24,431 nucleotides of DNA from UBA1259 sp964453915 (GCA_964453915.1 CAYVPW010000021.1:1-24431); one strand, 5' to 3'; numbered from the stretch's first letter, positions 13,997 through 22,839 are shown. Made by a program: numbers and translations. The notes: generated by a model from the letters alone, not told the origin.

Positions 13997-14569
13997 ATGA
14001 ACGAAGCGTCTAACAAAATACTTACGATACCAAATCTTATATCACTTTTAAGACTACTGCTTATACCCATAATTATAGTGTGCTACGTGGTTTGTCAAAA
14101 TTATATTTTATCTTTAGTATTTTTGGTGCTTTCCGCTTTTAGCGACGTTTTAGACGGGTTTATTGCCCGTAAATTTAATATGGTAAGTCAATTTGGGCGT
14201 GTTTTTGATCCGATAGTGGACAAGCTTACTTTGGTTTCCCTTTTGTTTACTCTTTCTTATAACTATAAAATAATGCTTCTTTTGGCTATGATTATAACGC
14301 TAAAAGAGTTGATATCCGGCGTTGTTGCTTTGGTTGTTTTTTGTAAGATTAAAAAGACGATTAATTCCGAATGGCACGGAAAGGTGTGTACGGCAACCGT
14401 TTACGCAACAATATTTACGCACGTTATTTTTGTTGAAATTCCGAGAGCGATAACATTTATATTGATAGGACTTTGCGTTGTTTTTATAATAAATTCTTTA
14501 ACGCTGTACATAAGAAGATTTTTAAGAGAGAGAAAAGAGTTTTTACAGCAAAAAGAAGTTTCCAGATAA
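13997..14569 (+). CDS. pgsA: CDP-alcohol phosphatidyltransferase, PgsA-like
   Basis: A 190-residue integral membrane enzyme. The CDP-alcohol phosphatidyltransferase signature D-x2-DG-x2-AR-x8-G-x3-D-x3-D is complete: D50, D53, G54, A57, R58, G67, D71, D75. About five to six transmembrane helices follow the N-terminal IPNLISLLRLLLIP typical of PgsA. The likely reaction is CDP-diacylglycerol + glycerol-3-phosphate to phosphatidylglycerol-phosphate + CMP, in the cytoplasmic membrane; length equals common PgsA (about 190 aa). A related cardiolipin synthase of the same superfamily cannot be excluded. The ribosome binding site is weak (GAGTGAGA). A strong terminator follows, so the gene closes the TetR-flanked operon. 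Confidence 0.87.
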   Translation: MNEASNKILTIPNLISLLRLLLIPIIIVCYVVCQNYILSLVFLVLSAFSDVLDGFIARKFNMVSQFGRVFDPIVDKLTLVSLLFTLSYNYKIMLLLAMIITLKELISGVVALVVFCKIKKTINSEWHGKVCTATVYATIFTHVIFVEIPRAITFILIGLCVVFIINSLTLYIRRFLRERKEFLQQKEVSR

Positions 14570-14604
14570 ATAAGACTTTTTAATTTAATAATTATAAAAT
14601 AAAT

Positions 14605-14637
14605 TCCCGCTGCATAAATTTGTAGCGGGGTTTTTTT
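14605..14637 (+). terminator. Strong terminator after pgsA
   Basis: CCCGCTGCA at 14606-14614 pairs with TGTAGCGGG at 14621-14629 (one G-T wobble, an extra T-G pair outside) around a 6-base loop. Seven Ts at 14631-14637 follow. Confidence 0.88.
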
Positions 14638-14671
14638 CTATAAAATCCGACGATATAATAAAAAACAACAA

Positions 14672-14708
14672 TTTACTTTGCTTTTTAGCATATATAATTT
14701 TATATAAA
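14672..14708 (+). promoter_or_regulatory. Promoter of the mur/fts cluster
   Basis: Two overlapping sigma-A-like options are TTTACT (14672-14677), 15 bp, TATAAT (14693-14698), and TTGCTT (14679-14684), 18 bp, TATAAA (14703-14708). The first has the better -10, the second the better spacing. Either would start transcription just before the murE ribosome binding site and would drive murE to ftsA as one operon. Confidence 0.55.
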
Positions 14709-14727
14709 ATTGTTGGCGGAGAAGTAT

Positions 14728-16170
14728 ATGAAGCTTAATAAAATAATCGAAAACTTAAAAACCGTAAAAATTATAGGCGACGATAACGTTGAAATTAAAG
14801 ATTTAAAAATAGACAGCGCATCCGTTTCCGTAGGGTCGCTTTACGTTTGTTTAAGCGGGAAGGAATTTGACGGACACGCCTTTATAAAACAGGTTGAGTT
14901 TTACGGTGCGGTGGCTATTATATCGGAAAGGGAAATAGAAACTTCTTTAACACAGGTAATCGTTAAAGACGCTAGGGAAGCAATGAGCATAGTGGCTTCT
15001 AATTTTTACGGTCATTCAGATAAAAAATTAAAGATAATAGGCGTCACGGGGACTAACGGAAAAACTACCGTCACTTATGCAATCAAATCTATTTTAGATC
15101 AAGCGGATATTAAATGCGGCGTTATAGGAACGCTAGGGGTAAAATATTTGGATTATTATAAAGAATCTTCTTTAACTACGCCCGACCCCATTGAATTGCA
15201 CAAAATATTTTACGATATGGTTTTAAAAGGGGTAGAAGTTGTGGCAATGGAAGTTTCCGCCCACGCTTTAGCGCTTAAAAAACTTGTAGGAATAGATTTT
15301 GACGTTGGAATTTTTACTAATTTAACGCAAGATCATTTAGATTTTTTCGAAACGATGGAAGAGTATAAAAAGGCAAAGTTAAAACTTTTTGACGAGTTGA
15401 ATTGTAAATTTGTTTTGGTAAACGGGGACGACGAAACGGGAAGAGAAATTTCTTTAAGCAATAAAAAAGCGCTTGTTTACGGTCTAGATAATCCGGCGGA
15501 CGTTTTTGCCGTTGACGTTATAGAAGACAATAGCGGAACGGAGTTTTTTATAAACCTGTTCGATTGCGTTTATAAGGTAAAGAACGGGCTTTTGGGAAGG
15601 TTTAACGTTTATAATTGTCTATCTGCAGCCGCAGCGGTATGTTTGATAGGCGTATCGCCTAAAAACGCCGTTGACGGGCTAAACAAAATCAAATCTGTAA
15701 GCGGAAGACTTGAAAGGGTTTATAATAAAGATTTTTCCGTTTACGTTGATTACGCACACACTCCGGACGGGCTTTTTAATGCTTTAAGCGCACTTAAACC
15801 AATATGTAAAAAAAGATTGATATGCGTTTTCGGTTGCGGAGGAAACAGGGATAAAACAAAAAGGGAAATTATGGGCGAAATAAGCGGTAAACTTGCCGAT
15901 TTTACGGTTATTACTTCGGATAATCCCAGATACGAAGAGCCTATGGATATAATGCGAACGATAGAAGAAGGGGTGTTAAAAAACAGTAAAAAATACGTTT
16001 TGGTGCAAGACAGAACGGAGGGGATAAGGTATGCCGTAAATTATGCTTGTAAAGACGACCTAATTTTAGTTGCCGGAAAGGGGAGCGAACAATATCAAGA
16101 AATACTCGGTATAAAACGCCTTTATAATGACAAAGATACTATAACCGAAATTATAGAGGGAAAAATTTGA
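14728..16170 (+). CDS. murE: UDP-MurNAc-tripeptide synthetase (meso-DAP type)
   Basis: A cytosolic Mur ligase (480 aa) adding the third residue to UDP-MurNAc-L-Ala-D-Glu with ATP. Visible motifs are GTNGKTT (P-loop, K112), TTPDP, MEVSAHAL, the TNLTQDHLDFF stretch with the nearby KAKLKLF that supplies the carbamylated lysine, YAHTPDGL, and DNPR at 398-401. DNPR is the motif of meso-diaminopimelate-adding enzymes, so the wall is probably DAP-type. The frame opens at a TTG at 14710, but GGCGGAG at 14715-14721 stands 6 bases before the ATG at 14728, which is chosen. Length is close to the family (about 490). murF, often next, is missing; the stop overlaps the mraY start. Confidence 0.94.
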   Translation: MKLNKIIENLKTVKIIGDDNVEIKDLKIDSASVSVGSLYVCLSGKEFDGHAFIKQVEFYGAVAIISEREIETSLTQVIVKDAREAMSIVASNFYGHSDKKLKIIGVTGTNGKTTVTYAIKSILDQADIKCGVIGTLGVKYLDYYKESSLTTPDPIELHKIFYDMVLKGVEVVAMEVSAHALALKKLVGIDFDVGIFTNLTQDHLDFFETMEEYKKAKLKLFDELNCKFVLVNGDDETGREISLSNKKALVYGLDNPADVFAVDVIEDNSGTEFFINLFDCVYKVKNGLLGRFNVYNCLSAAAAVCLIGVSPKNAVDGLNKIKSVSGRLERVYNKDFSVYVDYAHTPDGLFNALSALKPICKKRLICVFGCGGNRDKTKREIMGEISGKLADFTVITSDNPRYEEPMDIMRTIEEGVLKNSKKYVLVQDRTEGIRYAVNYACKDDLILVAGKGSEQYQEILGIKRLYNDKDTITEIIEGKI

Positions 16171-17150
16171 AAGTTTACTTTTTAGCAACTGTTTTTGCAC
16201 TTTGTTTAACCGTTGTATGCGGTAAGTTTGCCGTGCCTTTTTTAAGGCGTATAAAGTGCGGACAACCTATACTGAAATACGTTGAAACACACAAAGAAAA
16301 AAGCGGAACGCCCACTATGGGCGGGCTGTTTTTAATTTTGCCTTCTTGCGTGATTTTTTTTGTTTTTGGCGGATATAAAAGCAACTTGGCTGTAGTTGCA
16401 GTTGCTATCGGTATTGCTTTTTTGGCGGTTGGTTTTTTAGACGATTTTATAAAGATTAAGTCTAAAGACAATCAAGGCTTAAAAGCGTATCAAAAGATAA
16501 TATTTCAGGCACTTATAGCAGTTTTTGCGGGGATATTTTCTTATAAAAACGGGATTACAGAGTTTTATTTGCCGTTTACGAACTATTCTTTAGATTTAGG
16601 GTTGTTATCTCCTTTTTTAATCGGAATAATTTTTATCGCTATAACAAACAGCGTAAATTTAACCGATGGGTTAGACGGGCTTGCTGGTAGTGTGTGCGCC
16701 CCGTATTTATGTTTTATTTTTTTGATAATTTGTTTTCAAAAAAATCTTTTTACGGAATTCGACGGCGTTATAACTGAGTATGAAGGGATTGCCCTTCTTT
16801 CTATTTCTCTTTTTGGCGGCGTTTTGGGGTATATGGTTTTTAACGTTAATAAAGCCTCCGTTTTTATGGGGGATACGGGTTCTCTTTCTTTAGGCGGTTT
16901 TATAGGAGGAATAAGTATTTTTAGCGGAAATAGCTTTTATATTCCAATAATCGGAATAATGTTTGCAGTTTCTAGCATATCAGTAATCGTACAGGTAATT
17001 TATTATAAAAAAACAAAAAAGAGAGTTTTCTTAATGGCGCCCGTCCATCATCATTTTCAGCTTAAAGGTAATTCTGAAGCAAAGATTGCATACGTGTATT
17101 TTTTGATAACGTTTGTTTTGGGCGCATTATCCGTACTATCTTATTTATGA
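16167..17150 (+). CDS. mraY: Phospho-MurNAc-pentapeptide transferase
   Basis: A 327-residue polytopic membrane enzyme, about 10 helices, that makes lipid I from UDP-MurNAc-pentapeptide and undecaprenyl phosphate. Family motifs are GTPTMGG near the N-terminus, FLDDFIK, NLTDGLDGLAG with D167 and D170, FMGDTGSLSLGG, and the histidine triplet PVHHHFQLKG at H294-H296. The start is TTG at 16167, which overlaps the murE TGA as TTGA. AGAGGG at 16155-16160 is 6 bases upstream, and the only alternative starts would remove the first transmembrane helix. Coupled translation with murE is therefore likely. The murD gene follows after 7 bases. Confidence 0.95.
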   Translation: MKVYFLATVFALCLTVVCGKFAVPFLRRIKCGQPILKYVETHKEKSGTPTMGGLFLILPSCVIFFVFGGYKSNLAVVAVAIGIAFLAVGFLDDFIKIKSKDNQGLKAYQKIIFQALIAVFAGIFSYKNGITEFYLPFTNYSLDLGLLSPFLIGIIFIAITNSVNLTDGLDGLAGSVCAPYLCFIFLIICFQKNLFTEFDGVITEYEGIALLSISLFGGVLGYMVFNVNKASVFMGDTGSLSLGGFIGGISIFSGNSFYIPIIGIMFAVSSISVIVQVIYYKKTKKRVFLMAPVHHHFQLKGNSEAKIAYVYFLITFVLGALSVLSYL

Positions 17151-17157
17151 GGGGATT

Positions 17158-18498
17158 ATGGACGTAAAAACACAAAAATTTTTAATTCTCGGCGTATCTA
17201 AAAGCGGTTATTATGCTGCAAAACATATTTTAAGCAGGGGCGGCACGTGTTTTATATACGAAGAACTAAACGGCGACAAAATAGAAAAGAGTATTTCTGA
17301 ACTTGTGGCTCTAGGTGCAAAGGTTGCCAGTGAAGACGTTTACGAAATTTTAGGTCAAACGGACGTGCTTGTGGTTAGCCCAGGTATTCCTATAAATCAC
17401 GAATTATGCGTGGTGGCAAAAAAAGAGGGAAAAAGGATTGTAGGGGAATTAGAGTTCGGCTTTTTGCAGTATTCCCCGCTGACAGTGGCGGTCACCGGAA
17501 CTAACGGAAAAACCACGACGGTAAATATGATTGCAAGTATTTTTAACTGTGCAAATATTAAAAACAGACTTGTCGGAAACGTTGGAGTTCCCGTTTCAAA
17601 GGTGCTTGACGAAACGGATAAGGATACGACTTTAATAACGGAAGTATCAAGTTTTCAATTAGAAACGGTAAACGCTTTTTGTCCTCACGTTGCGTGCGTA
17701 CTTAATATTACGCCCGATCATTTAGAAAGGCATTACAGTATAGAAAACTACGTTTATCTAAAAAAACGGTTGTTTAAAAACCAAACTAAAAGCGAGTATG
17801 CAATTTTAAATTACGACGACGAAACGGTAAGGGCGTTTTCACACGAAATAAAAGCAAAGGTGCTTTGGGTGTCTACCAAAGAAAAAACGGACGGTGCGTA
17901 TTTTTATGATGGCGGACTTTATTTTAAGGATAAATTCGTTATATCGGAAAACGATTTGCCCGTTCGTGGAATACATAACGTTTATAACGCCCTTTTTTCT
18001 ATTGCGGCAAGCGGAATTTGCGGTGTTAAAGTTGAAGATATTGCCGGTGGGCTTATTGGTTTTAAGGGGGCAAAACACAGGCTAGAATTAGTTTATGAAA
18101 AGAACGACGTAAAGTTTTTTGACGACTCTAAGTCAACTAACACGGCATCGTCTATCACAGCGATAGAAAGTATGATTGCCCCCACGGTTTTGATTTTGGG
18201 CGGAAGCGAAAAAGGGGAAGATTATAATAAACTTTTTGAATGTATAAAGAAAAACAACGTAAAGCACGTTATTTTAACGGGTGCTTCTAAATACAATATG
18301 TTATCCGCAGCTGAAAACCTGGATTTTTCTAATCTGACCGTCACGGAAAGCTTTAATTACGCCGTAAAAATAGCAAATCTTGTTGCGAAAAGCGGAGATT
18401 GCGTTTTGCTTAGCCCTGCATGCGCAAGTTTTGATTGCTTTAAAAATTTTGAAGAGCGTGGCGATGAGTTTTTTAGGATTGTAAAAGAAGAACTTTGA
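17158..18498 (+). CDS. murD: UDP-MurNAc-L-alanine:D-glutamate ligase
   Basis: A 446-residue cytosolic Mur ligase that adds D-glutamate. It has an N-terminal nucleotide-fold FLILGVSKSGYYAAK, the central ATP-binding loop GTNGKTT (K118), LNITPDHLERH, FFDDSKSTNTASS, LGGSEKGEDY, and the C-terminal LLSPACASFDCFKNFEERGDEF, all characteristic of MurD. GAGGGG at 17149-17154 overlaps the mraY stop and lies only 3 bases before the ATG; upstream in-frame starts at 17113 lie inside mraY and lack a binding site. The gene order mraY-murD-ftsW is the standard one. Its TGA overlaps the ftsW TTG start. Confidence 0.94.
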   Translation: MDVKTQKFLILGVSKSGYYAAKHILSRGGTCFIYEELNGDKIEKSISELVALGAKVASEDVYEILGQTDVLVVSPGIPINHELCVVAKKEGKRIVGELEFGFLQYSPLTVAVTGTNGKTTTVNMIASIFNCANIKNRLVGNVGVPVSKVLDETDKDTTLITEVSSFQLETVNAFCPHVACVLNITPDHLERHYSIENYVYLKKRLFKNQTKSEYAILNYDDETVRAFSHEIKAKVLWVSTKEKTDGAYFYDGGLYFKDKFVISENDLPVRGIHNVYNALFSIAASGICGVKVEDIAGGLIGFKGAKHRLELVYEKNDVKFFDDSKSTNTASSITAIESMIAPTVLILGGSEKGEDYNKLFECIKKNNVKHVILTGASKYNMLSAAENLDFSNLTVTESFNYAVKIANLVAKSGDCVLLSPACASFDCFKNFEERGDEFFRIVKEEL

Positions 18499-19604
18499 AA
18501 GATAATAAACTTTTAAAAAAAGGGCAGGGCGGAGATTATCTATTACTTATTGCCGTAATAATTTTATCCGTGATAGGAACGGTGTTTATTTATTCCGCAA
18601 GCAATTATTCTGCTTATTCAACTTACGGCGACTCGTTTTATTTTGTAAAAAAACAGGTTCTCGGTATTTTACTTGGAATATTTTTTATGATTGTTGCGGG
18701 ATTTTTCGATTACGAAAAACTTAAAAAATTCACACCGTATATCTCCGTAATTTCAGTCGTGCTTTTGGTTTTAGTTTTTGTTCCTGCAATCGGCGTTGAA
18801 AACTACGGGGCTAAAAGGTGGTTGGGCTTTGGCGGAATTACGATTCAACCTTCAGAAATAGCTAAGTTTGCGCTTATTTTATTTAGCTCAACGTACGTTT
18901 CAAAATATCCTGATAGAATAAAAACGTTCAAGGGGATTTTGCCCGTTTTAGCGTTTGGCGGCACGATATGTTTATTGATTATATTAGAACCTAATATGTC
19001 TATCACCGTTTGCGTTGCGCTTTTAATGATAACAATGCTGCTTGCTGCGGGAATGAATATAAAGCATTTTTTGTTTATTATAATTCCTGCCGTTGCGGCT
19101 GGTGTGGTTTTGATTATAATAGAACCTTATCGGCTAAAACGGCTAACGGCGTTTATAAATCCTTGGTCTAATCCTAAGGGGGAAGGTTATCAACTTTTGC
19201 AATCACTTTACGCATTGGGTTCCGGTGGCTTTTTTGGTGTAGGGCTTTTTAATTCTAGGCAAAAATACGCTTTTTTGCCGTTTGCGGAATCCGATTTTAT
19301 ATTATCCGTCATAGGCGAAGAAATAGGATTTTTCGGTATGGTTGCGTTTTTTTCTTTGCTTGCGTTTATCGTTTTTAGAGGGCTAAAAATCGCGTCTAAA
19401 GCAAAAAACCTTTTTGGATATATGCTTGCCGTTGGAATTACTATGATATTCGGAATTCAAGTAATAGTAAACGCACTCGTAGTGACGGGGAGTATTCCGC
19501 CTACAGGACTTCCTTTGCCGCTTGTATCCAGCGGGAATACTTCGATAATTATCTTTATGACAGAGATGGGCGTTTTGTTTAATATATCTAAAACTAAAAG
19601 ATAG
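18495..19604 (+). CDS. ftsW: SEDS-family peptidoglycan glycosyltransferase, FtsW/SpoVE type
   Basis: A 369-residue membrane protein with about 10 helices that polymerises lipid II with a class B penicillin-binding protein at the septum. SEDS hallmarks are FIYSASNYSAY in the first periplasmic region, RWLGFGGITIQPSEIAKF, LEPNMS, YRLKRLTAFINPWSNPKGEGYQLLQSLYALGSGG, the loop SRQKYAFLPFAESDFILSVIGEE with its catalytic acidic area, and the C-terminal TGLPLPLVSSGNTS. The start is a TTG at 18495 overlapping the murD TGA; no later start keeps the first helix. Only a weak AAGAAG lies upstream, so translation probably depends on coupling. Context favours FtsW over RodA. Confidence 0.92.
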   Translation: MKDNKLLKKGQGGDYLLLIAVIILSVIGTVFIYSASNYSAYSTYGDSFYFVKKQVLGILLGIFFMIVAGFFDYEKLKKFTPYISVISVVLLVLVFVPAIGVENYGAKRWLGFGGITIQPSEIAKFALILFSSTYVSKYPDRIKTFKGILPVLAFGGTICLLIILEPNMSITVCVALLMITMLLAAGMNIKHFLFIIIPAVAAGVVLIIIEPYRLKRLTAFINPWSNPKGEGYQLLQSLYALGSGGFFGVGLFNSRQKYAFLPFAESDFILSVIGEEIGFFGMVAFFSLLAFIVFRGLKIASKAKNLFGYMLAVGITMIFGIQVIVNALVVTGSIPPTGLPLPLVSSGNTSIIIFMTEMGVLFNISKTKR

Positions 19605-19667
19605 CCTTTAACTTTTTGCGGATTTATTCCATAAAATATTATAGCAAAGTGCATTATGGAGTTTATT

Positions 19668-20918
19668 ATGGAAAAATACGTAATTAACGGCGGAATAAGA
19701 TTAGACGGAAAAGTTAAAGTTGAAAGTGCAAAAAATTCTGTTTTACCTATGCTTGCGGGGGCAATTCTTACCGATGAAGACGTTGTTATAAAAAATTGCC
19801 CAAAGATAAAAGACGTTTTTAGTATGATAAACATCTTAAAAGAACTTGGTGTAAAAGCGGATTTTTGCGATGCGGATTTGATCGTAAACGCTTCTTCACT
19901 TAATTCTTACACGATAACCGAAAACCTTTCTAAAGAGTTAAGGTCTTCGGTTTTTATGCTTGGCGCACTTATATCTAAAACGGGTAAAGCTAGGGTGTCT
20001 TATCCGGGCGGTTGTGATATAGGTATTAGACCTGTAAATATACATATAGACGGTTTAAAAAGTTTAGGCGTAGATATCAAGGATATTTGCGGAGAACTGA
20101 TTTGCACCAGAGAAAAAATATCCGGAAATAGCGTTTGTTTGGATTTTCCTTCCGTAGGGGCAACCGAAAACTTAATTTTGGCGTCAGTTTTTTGCGAAGG
20201 GAAAACTACTATATATAACGCAGCAAAAGAGCCTGAAATCGGAGACCTAATAAAATTTTTAAATTCTATGGGCGCAAATATTGCAGGCGGTGGTAGCGCA
20301 ACCGTTGTCATTTACGGTGTAAAGTCTTTACACGGAACGGTGTATAAACCCATTTCAGACAGAATAGAAGCGGGCACTTTTCTTATTGCGGGGGCAATAA
20401 CGGGTGGAGAAGTTGAAGTATCTAACGTTAATGCGGAAAATATTTCTTCTCTAATACATAAACTTTGCAATAATACTTGTAAAATTAGTATCAAAAATGA
20501 TATAATACGATTAAAAAGTGGGAGAATACGCAAATCATTTAACGTAGAAACGTCGCCTTATCCGGGGTTTCCTACGGATTTGCAAGCCCAAACAATGGCG
20601 CTTCTTTCCGTTTCGTACGGGGCTTCCGTTATAGTTGAAAATATTTTTGAAATGCGTTTAAAACACGCAAGAGAACTTATTAAGATGGGTGCGGATATAA
20701 AACTGTGCGAAAGAACGGCAATTGTAAACGGGGTAAAGTGTTTGCACGGCGCAACCGTTATGGCGGAAGATTTGCGCGGCGGTGCAGCGTTGGTTTTGGC
20801 AGGGCTTTCGGCGGAAGGCAAAACCGTTATAAACGGAGTGCACCACGTAGAGCGCGGATATTGTTTGTTTGATAAAAAGTTGGCGGCGTTATGCGCCGAT
20901 ATTAAAAAGAAAAAATAA
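19668..20918 (+). CDS. murA: UDP-GlcNAc 1-carboxyvinyltransferase
   Basis: A 416-residue cytosolic enzyme starting peptidoglycan precursor synthesis (enolpyruvyl transfer from PEP to UDP-GlcNAc). It shows K22-N23 in ESAKNSVLP, the loop SYPGGCDIGIRPV with active-site C116 (the residue alkylated by fosfomycin in this family), RIEAGTFL, and the C-terminal DLRGGAALVLAGLSAEGKT and HHVERGY. An in-frame ATG lies at 19656, but GGAG at 19658-19661 serves the ATG at 19668, which is chosen and gives a normal N-terminus. A 63-base gap precedes it where murG would usually sit. TTGCGG (19616) and TATTAT (19637) are a weak possible promoter there. Active C116 predicts intrinsic fosfomycin sensitivity at this target. 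Confidence 0.93.
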   Translation: MEKYVINGGIRLDGKVKVESAKNSVLPMLAGAILTDEDVVIKNCPKIKDVFSMINILKELGVKADFCDADLIVNASSLNSYTITENLSKELRSSVFMLGALISKTGKARVSYPGGCDIGIRPVNIHIDGLKSLGVDIKDICGELICTREKISGNSVCLDFPSVGATENLILASVFCEGKTTIYNAAKEPEIGDLIKFLNSMGANIAGGGSATVVIYGVKSLHGTVYKPISDRIEAGTFLIAGAITGGEVEVSNVNAENISSLIHKLCNNTCKISIKNDIIRLKSGRIRKSFNVETSPYPGFPTDLQAQTMALLSVSYGASVIVENIFEMRLKHARELIKMGADIKLCERTAIVNGVKCLHGATVMAEDLRGGAALVLAGLSAEGKTVINGVHHVERGYCLFDKKLAALCADIKKKK

Positions 20919-20937
20919 ATTTTGAAGTACGCAAGAT

Positions 20938-21702
20938 ATGATAAACAAAAAGTTATTGATTTATGTGATAAGTGTTGTTTTTGCCGTGATTGTTATTACG
21001 GCTGGCTTTTTTGCGTTTACCGTTAACACGATAGACCTTAACGCAACTTTTATAACGGAAAATCAAGAAAGGGACGAAGAGTTAAACGGTAAGTTAACTA
21101 AATACGTAGGGAATAATTTACTGTTTTTAGATACGGAAGAGATTAAAGAACTTATGTCTAAAGACCCGTTTATAGAATGTGTTTCCGTTCAAAAACGCTT
21201 TCCTAACACGGTATACGTAGAACTTAAAGAAAGAAAGGCTGTATATTCTTTAAGTTGCGGCGAAAAAGAATATTTGATAGACGACAGCGGAATAGTTCTT
21301 TCTGAAAGACAAGCAGGGGAAGAAAGCGGTGGATATATCACCTTGCGTTTACAAGATATTTCCGTTAAGCAAGTTGTTTGCGGACAAAAAATCGTCACCG
21401 ATAGGGACGCGGCGGTGTATAATGCGTTTGAAATAAAAAAGAACGTTGATATTACCGATTGTATAAAGGTTATGACCGTAGAATACAAAATTTTGCAAGA
21501 CGACGTTGTGTTTGACACGAACACCGAAGTTAAAATTAGAATTACAAAGTCTACGGAGCGTGGCGTAGAAAAGGCTAAAAAGGCTTTTGAACTTTATGAT
21601 AACGAGCATAGTGACTACGTGAAGTCTTATAACGAAATCGTTGCTTACGAACTAGACGGAGCAATCGTGTCCGGTTGGACAAGACACGGGGAAAATTCTT
21701 AG
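20938..21702 (+). CDS. ftsQ: Cell division protein FtsQ/DivIB
   Basis: A 254-residue bitopic membrane protein of the divisome. It has a short cytosolic tail, one transmembrane helix (about 5-27), an extracytoplasmic POTRA domain (about 33-105) with the pattern YVGNNLLFLDTEEIKELMSKDPFIECVSVQKRFPNTVYVELKERKAV, then the beta domain of FtsQ/DivIB. It connects FtsL/FtsB-type proteins to septal synthases. Spacing to murA is 19 bases and the ribosome binding site is poor (GAAG), so translation may be low or coupled. Length is near DivIB norms. Sequence outside POTRA is divergent, as usual for this family. Confidence 0.88.
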   Translation: MINKKLLIYVISVVFAVIVITAGFFAFTVNTIDLNATFITENQERDEELNGKLTKYVGNNLLFLDTEEIKELMSKDPFIECVSVQKRFPNTVYVELKERKAVYSLSCGEKEYLIDDSGIVLSERQAGEESGGYITLRLQDISVKQVVCGQKIVTDRDAAVYNAFEIKKNVDITDCIKVMTVEYKILQDDVVFDTNTEVKIRITKSTERGVEKAKKAFELYDNEHSDYVKSYNEIVAYELDGAIVSGWTRHGENS

Positions 21703-21714
21703 CGGGGGAGTATT

Positions 21715-22827
21715 ATGCAAAAGAAACAAGTTGCGGTATTAGATATCGGTTCTTCTAAAATTACGGCTGTAGTCGGTGAAAGGGGAATAAACAACACTTT
21801 TATTATTAAAGGTAAATTCGTTTTTGATTACGACGGATACAGCTCCGGTGAATTTTTCGATCCGTTAAAACTTTCGGAAACGTTAGCGGTGGCAGTTCAT
21901 AATTTATCTCAAACGATGCGCTCTAACTTAAAAGTAGTTTACGTTGGCGTTCCCGCAGATTTCACTAAGGTGTTCGTAAAAGAAAGTCAGATATCTTTTA
22001 ATAAGAAAAAGAGAATTACGGAAGAAGACTTGGATTATTTGTTTGACGGTGCGTTTTTACTAAAATCTTCTAAAAACACGCTTATAAACAGGTCTGCCGT
22101 AGTGTATGAGCTAGATGATTTTAGAAGGCTTGCAAATCCGCTTGGCGTTCAAAGTGAAATCTTAAAAGGAAAACTTTCTTTCGTTGTAGCAACGGAATAT
22201 TTTATGGATAAGGTAGCGGGCGTGCTTAAAAAGCAAGGTGTAGAAAGAGTTGAATGTGTTTCTTCTTCTCTTGCCGAAGCACTTTATTTGTTAGACGCCG
22301 AAACTAGGGATAGAACAGCCGTTATTTTAGACGTTGGGTATATTTCTTCTTCTTTATCTATCGTGCAAGGGGACGGCATCGTTTACGAAAAATCGTTCGA
22401 TTTCGGTGGCGGGTATATTACCGCCGGTTTAAGCGAAAAGTTCGAGCTTGACTTTCACATGGCGGAAAAATTGAAAAGAAAAGTAAACCTTTGCTCTTGC
22501 GATTCCGGGAGAGGAGACGTTGTAGAGATTGAAACGGGTGAATATTTTTCTTTAGACGAAGTAAAAAATTCCGTTATTTACAGTTTAGATAATTTATGTG
22601 AAAAAATAATGGACGGATTAGAAGAATCGGGGTATAATATACCAGAATATATTCCGCTTTTAATTACGGGCGGTGGTATTTCTTTTATAAGAGGCGCAAA
22701 AGAGCACGTGGCAAAAAGAACGGGTATGCCCGTTTCCGTGTTAAAACCAAAAGTTCCTATGATGGAAAGCCCGTTAGAATCTTCTTTGCTATCTCTTTTG
22801 AATTTAGCACTTGAACAAAACGTTTAG
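21715..22827 (+). CDS. ftsA: FtsA-like cell division ATPase, short form
   Basis: A 370-residue actin-fold protein that normally tethers FtsZ to the membrane. Phosphate-1 loop LDIGSSK is at 9-15, the FtsA-specific 1C subdomain lies about 75-160, and the adenosine motif LITGGG is near 316-321. Two oddities stand out. The phosphate-2 segment reads LDVGYISSS (205-213) instead of the usual DIGGGTTD type. The protein also ends at LESSLLSLLNLALEQNV, right after the core fold, with no linker or C-terminal amphipathic membrane-targeting helix; FtsA is usually 400-440 residues. GGGGGAG stands 4-5 bases before the ATG. Its position between ftsQ and ftsZ supports FtsA over PilM or another actin-like protein. 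Confidence 0.85.
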   Translation: MQKKQVAVLDIGSSKITAVVGERGINNTFIIKGKFVFDYDGYSSGEFFDPLKLSETLAVAVHNLSQTMRSNLKVVYVGVPADFTKVFVKESQISFNKKKRITEEDLDYLFDGAFLLKSSKNTLINRSAVVYELDDFRRLANPLGVQSEILKGKLSFVVATEYFMDKVAGVLKKQGVERVECVSSSLAEALYLLDAETRDRTAVILDVGYISSSLSIVQGDGIVYEKSFDFGGGYITAGLSEKFELDFHMAEKLKRKVNLCSCDSGRGDVVEIETGEYFSLDEVKNSVIYSLDNLCEKIMDGLEESGYNIPEYIPLLITGGGISFIRGAKEHVAKRTGMPVSVLKPKVPMMESPLESSLLSLLNLALEQNV

Positions 22828-22839
22828 TTGGTGTATAAT
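22811..22839 (+). promoter_or_regulatory. ftsZ promoter within the ftsA 3' end
   Basis: TTGAAC at 22811-22816, a 17-bp spacer and a consensus TATAAT at 22834-22839. The -35 is in the last codons of ftsA and the -10 just after its stop. Transcription would start near 22846, giving a leader of about 35 bases before the ftsZ ATG, so ftsZ can be expressed independently of the mur genes. Confidence 0.72.
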
